From: an uncultured Collinsella sp.
GTDB taxonomy: Bacteria; Actinomycetota; Coriobacteriia; Coriobacteriales; Coriobacteriaceae
Assembly (NCBI GenBank): GCA_900549215.1
Contig: URNJ01000113.1
Location: 1-5,839, forward strand
Direction: 5' to 3'
Length of the DNA: 5,839 nt
Made by a program: the position numbers and the translations under genes. This document shows positions 1-5,716 of this stretch, piece after piece; within the stretch, counting starts at the first letter, position 1; each line of letters starts with the position of its first letter. Below the pieces are notes generated by a model. That model saw only the letters and a list, made by a program, of their open reading frames with translations, was not told the DNA's origin and made no database searches.

Positions 1-709
1 CAGCCGGGCCGCCGCCGATCACAGCGACGCGCTTACCGGTGTTGTCCACTACATGCGGCCTGTGGTCGTTGAGGTCACTGTGCTCAACGGCAAAACGCTT
101 GAGGGCGAGGATGTTCATGGGGTCGTCGACCATGCCACGGCGACAGTGCATTTCGCAGGGATGCTCGCACACCAAGCCGCAGACGAGTGGCAGCGGATTG
201 TTCTTGCGGATAACCTTGACGGCGTCGGCATAACGGCCTGCCTCGACGAGCGAGATGTACCCGGGAATGTCGACGTGCGCCGGGCAGCCCGAGACACACG
301 GGACGCGAGCCTCGCGGTCAAAGCCGCAGGAGTGCTCGCGGATGTGGTGCTCAAAATCGTCGCGGAAGCCGCGAATGGCCGTGAGTGCCATGGCGCCGGC
401 CTCGTAACCGATGGCGCAGTCGCTCGAAAGATAGATGGTGCGGGCGGTGCGCTCGATCAGATTGAGCGTGGACTCGTCGGCGCGGCCCTCGAGCACATCG
501 GCGAGCAGGTCGCTCAGCGCGCTCAGGCCCACGCGGCAGGGCGTGCACTTGCCGCAGCTCTGGGTGGAGCACAGGTTGACGAGCGCCGCCGTAAACTCGA
601 CGGGGCACGGGGCGAGCGAACTCACCGCCAGACGACGTCCGAGTGCATCGTGCAGGTCGTCCATGACGGCCTGAGCGTGGCTGCGTTCCATTACGTGCAG
701 TCGTGCCAT
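1..709 (-). CDS. NuoF-type 4Fe-4S / GltD-type FAD oxidoreductase, N-terminal part (runs out of window)
   Basis: An open frame starts at ATG 709 and continues past position 1 without a stop; 236 residues are visible. Residues 30-115 look like the C-terminal iron-sulfur domain of NuoF: the motif SCGKCTPCRVG gives Cys52, Cys55 and Cys58, and Cys98 in DCAIG is the fourth ligand. Residues 125-215 match the N-terminal 4Fe-4S domain of GltD-like proteins, with CVSGCPAHVDIPGYI (Cys138, Cys142) and CGLVCEHPCEMHCRRG (Cys177, 181, 185, 189). The visible part ends in the FAD-binding Rossmann start KRVAVIGGGPA. The FMN/NADH-binding part of NuoF is absent. Such fusions pass electrons between NAD(P)H and iron-sulfur partners, often beside formate dehydrogenases or hydrogenases; the partner here is unknown. 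The start is supported by AGGGGG five bases upstream. ATG at 691 is a weaker alternative. The gene follows the PTS operon but is separated by a terminator, so it is probably its own unit. Confidence 0.85.
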   Translation of the reverse strand, partial: MARLHVMERSHAQAVMDDLHDALGRRLAVSSLAPCPVEFTAALVNLCSTQSCGKCTPCRVGLSALSDLLADVLEGRADESTLNLIERTARTIYLSSDCAIGYEAGAMALTAIRGFRDDFEHHIREHSCGFDREARVPCVSGCPAHVDIPGYISLVEAGRYADAVKVIRKNNPLPLVCGLVCEHPCEMHCRRGMVDDPMNILALKRFAVEHSDLNDHRPHVVDNTGKRVAVIGGGPA

Positions 710-714
710 AAGAT

Positions 715-720
715 CCCCCT
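715..720 (-). promoter_or_regulatory. Ribosome binding site of the oxidoreductase gene
   Basis: On the minus strand AGGGGG lies five bases before ATG 709 and decides that start over the in-frame ATG at 691. Just upstream (730-749) the leader can form a 6-bp GCCCGG/CCGGGC hairpin with an 8-base loop; its role is unknown. Confidence 0.6.
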
Positions 721-895
721 CATGCGGCAGCCCGGAGGCGAGGCCGGGCGAAATTGCTACACGCACAACACTGACCTATAAAGTTGTTAGGCCTCCACGC
801 AGTTCGGCAGGCGGTATAAAATGTCACCATCAGCGGTGGAATAGAACATTACCGCAGATAAATGCCATATTTGATAAAACGCGTTACCAAATGAC

Positions 896-931
896 AATGC
901 CCCGCCCACGCAATCACGTGGACGGGGCATT
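896..931 (-). terminator. Hairpin terminator after the alpha-glucoside operon
   Basis: The arms AATGCCCCGCCCACG (896-910) and CGTGGACGGGGCATT (917-931) form a 15-bp stem around a 6-base loop. The single mismatch is C-A on the plus strand but a G-U wobble in minus-strand RNA, so the hairpin is best formed by transcripts from the PTS operon, whose last stop codon lies 33 bases upstream. The tail after the hairpin on that strand (GUCAUUUGG) is only moderately U-rich, so termination may be incomplete or factor-assisted. Confidence 0.75.
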
Positions 932-964
932 GCTCCAGGTATGCGGCCAGCGACTCTGTTGCTT

Positions 965-2347
965 TTACTTAAGCTCGGGCCAGTAACCCTTGTTGGCCTC
1001 GATCATGTCGTCGAGAACCTCCTTGGCGACCTTCATCGAAGGCACGGTCTTGTTCAGCGTAAAGGCCTTGAGCGCCTTCTCGTAAGAACCCTCGATCGTA
1101 GCCTCGACCACGAGCTTCTCGGAGTTCAGCTGCTGCATCATGAGGCCCTGCTGGAACAGCGGAATGTTGTCGCGGCTGATGACCTCGGGGCCGTTCTTGC
1201 CAATGTAAGCAGGCAGCTCGACCATAGCGTCGTAGGGCATGTTGGGGATAGCGCCCTTGTTCTCGCAAATGACCAGGAAGCGCTGCTTGGTGTCGTTCTT
1301 CAGAGCGATGGCCAGATCGGCAATCCAGTCGCCGTGGCTGCCCGCATAGAACGTGCTCTCGTCGATCTCGCCCGTCTTCTCGTAGTGGTCGATGCCGTCG
1401 AAGAGGTTCTTCTCGCGCGTCTCCTCAACCTCATTCGCACGGGTGCGCTCGGGGTTGGAGTGCTCGACGAACTCCTTCTGCTGCAGGTAGTAGTTCAGAT
1501 ACGTGTTGGGCAGGTACTCCGGGAAGCACTCCATGATCTCGTACTCGCCCTTCCAGACGTAGTACCAGCTGCCCTTGGTGTGGCGATTCTGCTCGGGGTG
1601 CTCGTCGGTGGCCTCCTCGGGCTTCTTTGCCATGAGCGAGCCCATGCCCTTGAGGTAGGAGTCGGGCAGCAGGATCTGGTGCTCCTTGATGTACTCGCGC
1701 AGCTGCGGCAGGACCTCCTCGCCCTTGTGGCGGATCGAGGTGAACCAACCAAAGTGGTTGAGGCCAAAGTAATCGTACTCGACATCCTTCTTGTCGATAT
1801 CGAGCGCGGCGCAAACCACGTCGATGATCGCGATCGGCATGTCGCAGATGTTGATGATGCGAGCGTTGGGACGCAGCACACGGCAGCCCTCGGAGACGAT
1901 GGCGGCAGGGTTGGAGTAGTTGAGAATCCAGTAGTCCTTCTTGGCGTACTTCTCAACGTCATCGATCAGCTCGACCATGGGGAAGATGGTGCGCATGCCG
2001 TAGGCAAGGCCGCCGCAACCGCAAGTCTCCTGACCCACGCAGCCGTGACGCAGCGGAATCTTCTCGTCCTGCTCGCGCATGGCGTAGCCGCCCACGCGCA
2101 TCTGAGCAAACACGAAGCTCGCGTCGGTAAAAGCCGTCTTCTTGTCGGTGGTCACCGTGAGCTTGATGTCCAGGCCGAGGTCCTCGTGCAAAATCCAGTC
2201 CACGAGCACGCCGATCTTGCGCTGGCGCTCCTCGTTGATGTCGTACAGACGAATCTCGTCAACGTCGAGCTCGTCCTTGCGCAGGGCGATGGACTTGACG
2301 ATGCCGGGGGTAAAGGTGGATCCGCCACCACACAGAGTAATGATCAT
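965..2347 (-). CDS. malH: 6-phospho-alpha-glucosidase, glycoside hydrolase family 4 (maltose-6'-phosphate glucosidase type)
   Basis: A 460-residue cytoplasmic enzyme that should hydrolyse maltose 6'-phosphate and related 6-phospho-alpha-glucosides made by the PTS to glucose 6-phosphate plus the second sugar, using NAD+ and Mn2+. The NAD-binding start is GGGSTFTPGIV (residues 7-17). CDMP at 168-171 is the GH4 signature of phospho-alpha-glucosidases (phospho-beta enzymes carry CN-P). By alignment with B. subtilis GlvA, Cys168 and His198 (NHFGW) are the metal ligands, Asp169 the proposed acid and Tyr283 (PNTYLNYYL) the catalytic base; all are present. The C-terminus ends in YWPELK, as in Klebsiella AglB. 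It is about 20 residues longer than the usual 440, the extra lying around residues 228-278. ATG 2347 follows the permease stop by 3 bases, and its Shine-Dalgarno AAGGAG (2357-2362) lies inside the permease's last codons, so translation is probably coupled. The symbol follows Fusobacterium/Clostridium use; aglB and glvA are equivalent. Confidence 0.95.
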   Translation of the reverse strand: MIITLCGGGSTFTPGIVKSIALRKDELDVDEIRLYDINEERQRKIGVLVDWILHEDLGLDIKLTVTTDKKTAFTDASFVFAQMRVGGYAMREQDEKIPLRHGCVGQETCGCGGLAYGMRTIFPMVELIDDVEKYAKKDYWILNYSNPAAIVSEGCRVLRPNARIINICDMPIAIIDVVCAALDIDKKDVEYDYFGLNHFGWFTSIRHKGEEVLPQLREYIKEHQILLPDSYLKGMGSLMAKKPEEATDEHPEQNRHTKGSWYYVWKGEYEIMECFPEYLPNTYLNYYLQQKEFVEHSNPERTRANEVEETREKNLFDGIDHYEKTGEIDESTFYAGSHGDWIADLAIALKNDTKQRFLVICENKGAIPNMPYDAMVELPAYIGKNGPEVISRDNIPLFQQGLMMQQLNSEKLVVEATIEGSYEKALKAFTLNKTVPSMKVAKEVLDDMIEANKGYWPELK

Positions 2348-2350
2348 TGT

Positions 2351-3967
2351 TTACTGCTCCTTCTCAATTGCGTTTTCGACCTTGTCGCGCATCTCGGCGA
2401 CCTTCATGCCAAAGATGATCTGGATATTATTGCCGTTGCGGTTGATGCCGCTGTTGGGCACGTGGTTGATGAGGTTCTCATCGATGAGGTCCGGGTTCTT
2501 AACGTTCACGCGGAGACGCGTAAAGCAGTTCTCGAGCTCCTCGATGTTGTCCTTGCCACCAAGACCTGCAACCAGGTCGGCAATGCCCGCATCGACGCCC
2601 TCTGCGGGAGCCGCGGCAACAGCGCCCTGCTTCACCGCGACAGACGCGGCGGCCTCGCCCTCGGCAACGGACTCGGCGAGCTCGGACTCCTCCTCGCGAC
2701 CAGGCGTGTGGAGGTTGAGCTTCTTGATGAGGAAGGTGAAGAGGAAGAAGTACAGAGCGGCGTTGACGACTCCAAGCACCAGCATAACCGGCCAGTTGGT
2801 CTTGTCGACACCGAGGACCAGGTTGGAAACCACGATGTTGATGATGCCGCCTGCAGTCGAAGCGGGCACGGAGAGGACCTTGAGCAGGACCAGGAAGATG
2901 CCGGAAAGAACCGAGTGAACGACAAAGAGCACGGGAGCGGCAAAGACAAAGAGGAAGTCCATGGGCTCGGTCACGCAGGAGAGCACGGCGGTGATGATCA
3001 GCGGGATGATAACGGCCTTGGTCTTATCCTTGTTCCCCTTGTAAGCGGTGAAGATAAAGGCGAGACCGATACCGATGTAGGGCCACAGGTTGTTGAAGGT
3101 GTAGCTGTTGAAGTAGGTGCTATCGGAGAAGGGCTGGCCCGTCATTGCCATCTCGGCAACACGGATGGGATAGGCGCCGGCGATAACCTGATCACCCAGC
3201 GTCAGGGTGCCACCCACATCGGAGAACTGGAACGGGGTGTAGATGAGGTGGTGCAGACCGGTGGGAACGAGCAGCTTGTTAAGCATGCCGTAGATAAACA
3301 GACCGATGTTGCCCGACTCCTTAATGATGCCGGCAACGGAGGAGATGGCGCCCTGAACCGGAGGCCAAACGATGCAGAAGCCAGCGCCCATGATCCAGGA
3401 AATGATGATCATGATCAGGAACGGGAAGCGAACGCCCGAGAACATCGAAAGGGCAATGGGGAACTGCTTGTTCGAGTACTTGTTGAACACGGCACCGGTG
3501 ATGCAACCAAGAATGATGCCGCCAAACACGCCGGTATCGAGCACCTGGATGCCCATAACGGTGCTCTGGCCGGTTCCGGTAAGACCGAGCATGCCGTTCG
3601 CTTCGGCAAGAGAGCCGGTGGCGTTGAGCACGATGTTGTTAGCCTGCAGGAACAGGAAGAACGACATCAGGGCGATCAGCGAAGCATGGCCCTTGTTCTT
3701 CTTTGCCATGGCACCGGCGATGCCCACGCAGAACAGAATCGAGAGGTTGTTGATGATAAACATCAGCGACTGATAGACAACGGCGCCCACGAGCTGGAAC
3801 GGACCGAAGCCCAGCACAGGGACCATGGCGCAGATGGTCTTGTTGGTCAGAATGATGCCCACGATGAGCAAGATGCCGGCAACCGAGAGATACATCATCG
3901 GCTGGACGATCGACTTCGCGAACACCTCCAACGGCGCTTTGAAATTGAACTTCTTTTTTGCGGTCAT
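2351..3967 (-). CDS. malB: PTS alpha-glucoside transporter, EIICB
   Basis: A 538-residue membrane permease that takes up maltose-like alpha-glucosides and phosphorylates them on entry. Hydrophobic segments include about residues 21-41, 75-88, 94-110, 149-161, 183-201, 297-308, 319-331, 338-362 and 392-414. The EIIC domain shows GLHHLIY (His239, His240) and CVTEPMDF, matching the conserved TEP motif of glucose-superfamily permeases. An Ala/Glu-rich linker (about 422-459) leads to the EIIB domain, whose phosphorylated cysteine is Cys481 in NCFTRLRV. No EIIA domain is attached; it is encoded separately upstream. ATG 3967 is chosen because GGGGAG sits 7 bases before it and MTAKKKFNFKAP is a normal EIIC beginning; a TTG at 3994 would add 9 residues but has no comparable site. 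The pairing with a CDMP-type GH4 enzyme supports alpha- rather than beta-glucosides. Sucrose isomers, trehalose or maltose cannot be told apart from sequence. Homologues are called malB, aglA or glvC. Confidence 0.93.
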   Translation of the reverse strand: MTAKKKFNFKAPLEVFAKSIVQPMMYLSVAGILLIVGIILTNKTICAMVPVLGFGPFQLVGAVVYQSLMFIINNLSILFCVGIAGAMAKKNKGHASLIALMSFFLFLQANNIVLNATGSLAEANGMLGLTGTGQSTVMGIQVLDTGVFGGIILGCITGAVFNKYSNKQFPIALSMFSGVRFPFLIMIIISWIMGAGFCIVWPPVQGAISSVAGIIKESGNIGLFIYGMLNKLLVPTGLHHLIYTPFQFSDVGGTLTLGDQVIAGAYPIRVAEMAMTGQPFSDSTYFNSYTFNNLWPYIGIGLAFIFTAYKGNKDKTKAVIIPLIITAVLSCVTEPMDFLFVFAAPVLFVVHSVLSGIFLVLLKVLSVPASTAGGIINIVVSNLVLGVDKTNWPVMLVLGVVNAALYFFLFTFLIKKLNLHTPGREEESELAESVAEGEAAASVAVKQGAVAAAPAEGVDAGIADLVAGLGGKDNIEELENCFTRLRVNVKNPDLIDENLINHVPNSGINRNGNNIQIIFGMKVAEMRDKVENAIEKEQ

Positions 3968-3974
3968 AGCGGTA

Positions 3975-3980
3975 CTCCCC
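3975..3980 (-). promoter_or_regulatory. Ribosome binding site deciding the EIICB start
   Basis: GGGGAG on the minus strand, within a purine-rich run AAGGAAGGGGAG, lies 7 bases before ATG 3967 and favours it over the upstream in-frame TTG at 3994. Confidence 0.7.
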
Positions 3981-4034
3981 TTCCTTTTCCGCAAATTAAG
4001 ACAGATGTGCCCTGGACAAGACCGTGAGCCTTGC

Positions 4035-4044
4035 CTTATACCAA
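4035..4044 (-). promoter_or_regulatory. Possible internal extended -10 promoter before EIICB
   Basis: In the 99-base gap between the antiterminator and EIICB the minus strand reads TTGGTATAAG, which fits an extended -10 element (TG-N-TATAAT with one mismatch). No good -35 is seen 17 bases upstream. If active it would start transcription near 4028 and give EIICB and the glycosidase a supply independent of the leader switch. This is motif evidence only. Confidence 0.3.
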
Positions 4045-4066
4045 TCGATGTGTGGGCACGTTATGC

Positions 4067-4933
4067 CTAGAGACCAGGTTCTCCAAGCAGGTTAACAATG
4101 TGATATGCGAGATAACTCTTCTCGGCATCGGTAACGACAACGTTATAGGTAGACGACAAGTGGACGGCTATGGCGTCCGCGCACGAGAATGCGCACGGAT
4201 ACGCCGTTTCATCGATTCGGAACAGCGCATCGCCATTGATTTGCCCGGCCGTGGGGTCAAGCGCTCGCTGTGCGAAAAACTGCAGGTGGCGGACGAAACG
4301 CTCATAGGGCAACGAGGTGTCATCGAGGGTCGTAGCATAGCGCTTGGAAACAATCGCGAGCACGTCGCGAACAAGCTGGACCGAAACAATCAAACGATCG
4401 GAGCGCTGCGGCATGGTGGCGTTGACGATATGCAGCGTAATGAAGCCCTGCTCTTCTTCGCTCATCTGGATGCCCATATACTCCTTGATAATCTGCAGCG
4501 CACGGCCCGCAAGTGCATACTCCTTGCGATAGAACTGCTGGATCTCGAGCAGCAACGGATTCTCACAGGAGACGCCCTTGCGCTCGCGCTCCAAAGCAAG
4601 GCTGATATGGTCTGCGAGAGCAATGAGAATCTTGTCGTTGATATCAACATTGAGCTCTCGACGGAGCATCTGAACAATGTCCTCGGCAATCACGAGGTTG
4701 ACGGTGGGGATGGACTCCAAAAGATGTGCCAAGCGGTCGATCGTACGCGAATCCTGAGAAGTTCCCTCCTGCAACGCGTAGGTCTTTTCGATCGACGCCT
4801 CGTCGATGGCATCGCCGGCATGACGGCCAAAGCAGAGGCCTCGACCGATGACGATGAGCTCGGAGCCATCGTCCGAAGTGACCATTGCGACGTTGTTGTT
4901 AAAAACTCGCTTGATAACCACGGTACCCACCAC
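4067..4933 (-). CDS. LicT/BglG-family transcriptional antiterminator with two PRD domains
   Basis: An RNA-binding regulator, 288 residues, expected to bind a leader hairpin as a dimer and prevent premature termination when the sugar is available. Residues 5-60 are the co-antiterminator RNA-binding domain: RVFNNNVAMV and ELIVIGRGLCFGRHAGD keep the residues that contact RNA in LicT (Asn14, Gly30, Arg31, Phe35; LicT Lys5 is Arg9). PRD1 carries His109 (LADHI) and His168 (LHIVNA); PRD2 carries His216 (RFVRHLQ) and His278 (YLAYHIVNLL). These four sites are the targets of EII- and HPr-dependent phosphorylation in the family, so the protein should be PTS-controlled. It lies 6 bases after the EIIA stop. 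The start is uncertain: GTG 4933 is given, but GTG 4921 makes a start that aligns exactly with LicT, and both have weak Shine-Dalgarno sites. The RNA target is probably the operon leader at 5478-5564. Confidence 0.93.
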   Translation of the reverse strand: MVGTVVIKRVFNNNVAMVTSDDGSELIVIGRGLCFGRHAGDAIDEASIEKTYALQEGTSQDSRTIDRLAHLLESIPTVNLVIAEDIVQMLRRELNVDINDKILIALADHISLALERERKGVSCENPLLLEIQQFYRKEYALAGRALQIIKEYMGIQMSEEEQGFITLHIVNATMPQRSDRLIVSVQLVRDVLAIVSKRYATTLDDTSLPYERFVRHLQFFAQRALDPTAGQINGDALFRIDETAYPCAFSCADAIAVHLSSTYNVVVTDAEKSYLAYHIVNLLGEPGL

Positions 4934-4939
4934 AAGAAT

Positions 4940-5452
4940 TTACTCGGAAAGCCAGATGACAGGCTCTTTAACAGCAACAGGGCCGGAAGCATGCTCACGA
5001 AGAGCCGAGTTCTCCGAGCGCTCGCACACGATAACGAAGACCGTGGGATCGAAGCCGGCGGCGCGAACCGCGTCGAAATCGACCTCGACGAGGGGCTGGC
5101 CCGCGTCGACATGGTCACCCTGGGCAACAAGCGCATGGAAGCCCTTGCCCTCAAGCTTAACAGTGTCGATTCCGATATGCAGCATCACCTGAGCAGAGCT
5201 GTCGTCGGACATGATGCCCAGCGCGTGCTCAGTCGGAAACAGCGCCGCGACGGTACCGGAAACGGGAGCGCACACCGTTCCCTCTTGGGGAACCACGGCA
5301 ACGCCATCGCCCACGGCACGGCTGCTAAAAGCGGGGTCATTGGTATTTTCTAGATGAACAAGCTCGCCGGAAACGGGAGCGAGGATTTCGAACTCGGAAG
5401 CTGAAGTCTTCTGCTCATCCGAACCGCCCATCAGGCGAGAAAAGAAACCCAT
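4940..5452 (-). CDS. PTS glucose-family EIIA (Crr-like), free-standing
   Basis: A 170-residue cytoplasmic phosphocarrier that accepts phosphate from HPr~P and passes it to the EIIB domain encoded two genes downstream. The fold-specific motifs are present: FEILAPVSGELVHL (about residues 21-34), AVGDGVAVVP, APVSGTVAALFPTEHALGI with His76, and VMLHIGIDTVKLEGKGF with the phosphorylated His92; these match His75 and His90 of E. coli EIIA-Glc. ATG 5452 is preferred because AAGGGA lies 9 bases upstream and MGFFSRLMGG is a typical EIIA beginning. In-frame starts farther up (ATG 5470, GTG 5515) would extend the protein into the leader hairpin and lack a good ribosome site. It is the first gene of the operon and supplies the EIIA function that the EICB-type permease lacks. 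It could in principle serve other EIIA-less permeases in the cell. Confidence 0.93.
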   Translation of the reverse strand: MGFFSRLMGGSDEQKTSASEFEILAPVSGELVHLENTNDPAFSSRAVGDGVAVVPQEGTVCAPVSGTVAALFPTEHALGIMSDDSSAQVMLHIGIDTVKLEGKGFHALVAQGDHVDAGQPLVEVDFDAVRAAGFDPTVFVIVCERSENSALREHASGPVAVKEPVIWLSE

Positions 5453-5461
5453 GGTGGCATG

Positions 5462-5467
5462 TCCCTT
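5462..5467 (-). promoter_or_regulatory. Ribosome binding site deciding the EIIA start
   Basis: AAGGGA on the minus strand lies 9 bases before ATG 5452. It sits about 10 bases beyond the leader terminator stem, so that stem would not itself cover the site. Confidence 0.65.
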
Positions 5468-5477
5468 CATAAATATA

Positions 5478-5540
5478 GCCCAACCAAAATCAAGCGAATG
5501 CATCCATAGAGACACACCCGTTCAAAGACTTTGGTTAGGC
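5478..5540 (-). terminator. Predicted leader attenuator (terminator form)
   Basis: In minus-strand RNA the arm GCCUAACCAAAGUC (5540-5527) pairs with GAUUUUGGUUGGGC (5491-5478) to give a 14-bp stem with two G-U pairs and a loop of about 35 nt. It is followed directly by UAUAUUU and lies between the promoter and the first gene. The U-run is short and interrupted and the loop is long, so terminator strength is uncertain. Its 5' arm overlaps the alternative structure at 5533-5564, as expected for a leader controlled by a LicT/BglG-type protein. Confidence 0.5.
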
Positions 5541-5564
5541 CCACGTCCGAGGGACTCGGTAACC
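5533..5564 (-). promoter_or_regulatory. Predicted antiterminator (RAT-like) element
   Basis: In the RNA an outer GGUUA/UAACC stem (5564-5560 with 5537-5533) encloses a CCGAG-UCC-CUCGG hairpin (5559-5547) and a 9-nt one-sided loop. The length (32 nt) and the GG...ACC ends resemble ribonucleic antiterminator sites bound by LicT/SacY/BglG, and the last bases (GGCCUAACC) recall the GGCAAGACC end of known sites. The interior does not match the consensus, so this is a structural rather than a sequence call. Forming it would break the terminator arm at 5527-5540. Confidence 0.4.
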
Positions 5565-5589
5565 TTCCGCATTTCTTTTTACGGCAGCT

Positions 5590-5617
5590 ATTGTAGACAA
5601 GCCCAAAGCCGGAACAA
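5590..5617 (-). promoter_or_regulatory. Sigma70-like promoter of the alpha-glucoside operon
   Basis: On the minus strand a -35 box TTGTTC (5617-5612) and a -10 box TACAAT (5595-5590) are separated by 16 bases. Transcription would start near 5583 and give a leader of about 130 nt before the EIIA start, room enough for the two alternative structures described. Confidence 0.6.
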
Positions 5618-5627
5618 ACATTATGAC

Positions 5628-5663
5628 CGATGAACGGTATTTTTTCTTCGATAAACGGTATTT
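5628..5663. repeat. Tandem 15-base direct repeats upstream of the promoter (candidate operator)
   Basis: CGATGAACGGTATTT (5628-5642) and CGATAAACGGTATTT (5649-5663) differ at one base and repeat every 21 bases, two helical turns. They begin 11 bases upstream of the -35 box, at about -45 to -80 from the predicted start, the usual place for an activator. No regulator that would bind them is identified in the window. Confidence 0.6.
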
Positions 5664-5716
5664 AGGCGGCACTTAGAGACGATCCATTTCTGCCGGCACC
5701 CAGGGACACTCCTTGT

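Noticed and set aside
871..890. Palindrome AACGCGTT (878-885) upstream of the oxidoreductase gene, considered as a cre or LacI-type operator.
   Set aside because: Only the 8-base core is symmetric; the flanks do not match cre or LacI-family consensus. A -35-like TTGTCA nearby has no convincing -10.
3968..3994. EIICB start at TTG 3994.
   Set aside because: ATG 3967 has a strong Shine-Dalgarno site at proper spacing and gives the normal family start.
941..4027. A 1028-codon open frame on the plus strand, continued in the same frame by another at 4031-5353 and one at 53-781.
   Set aside because: All five minus-strand genes happen to share one reading frame, and these plus frames are their exact codon-for-codon complement. 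They stay open because TTA, CTA and TCA codons are nearly absent from the real genes. The products are low-complexity, rich in H, D, E, V and L, with no recognisable domain.
4022..4050. A RAT-like sequence (GATTGGTATAAGGCAAGGCTC on the minus strand is 21 bases, shown here only by its ends GATTGG...GGCAAGG) before EIICB.
   Set aside because: It lacks about 8 central bases of a RAT and the paired stem, so the likeness is partial and probably chance.
5453..5515. N-terminal extension of EIIA from GTG 5515.
   Set aside because: It would translate the 3' arm of the leader stem, has no good ribosome site, and the family begins at the MGFFSRL region, which has AAGGGA 9 bases upstream.
5451..5633. 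A 60-codon plus-strand open frame in the leader region.
   Set aside because: It overlaps the promoter and leader structures, has no ribosome site and no recognisable composition.
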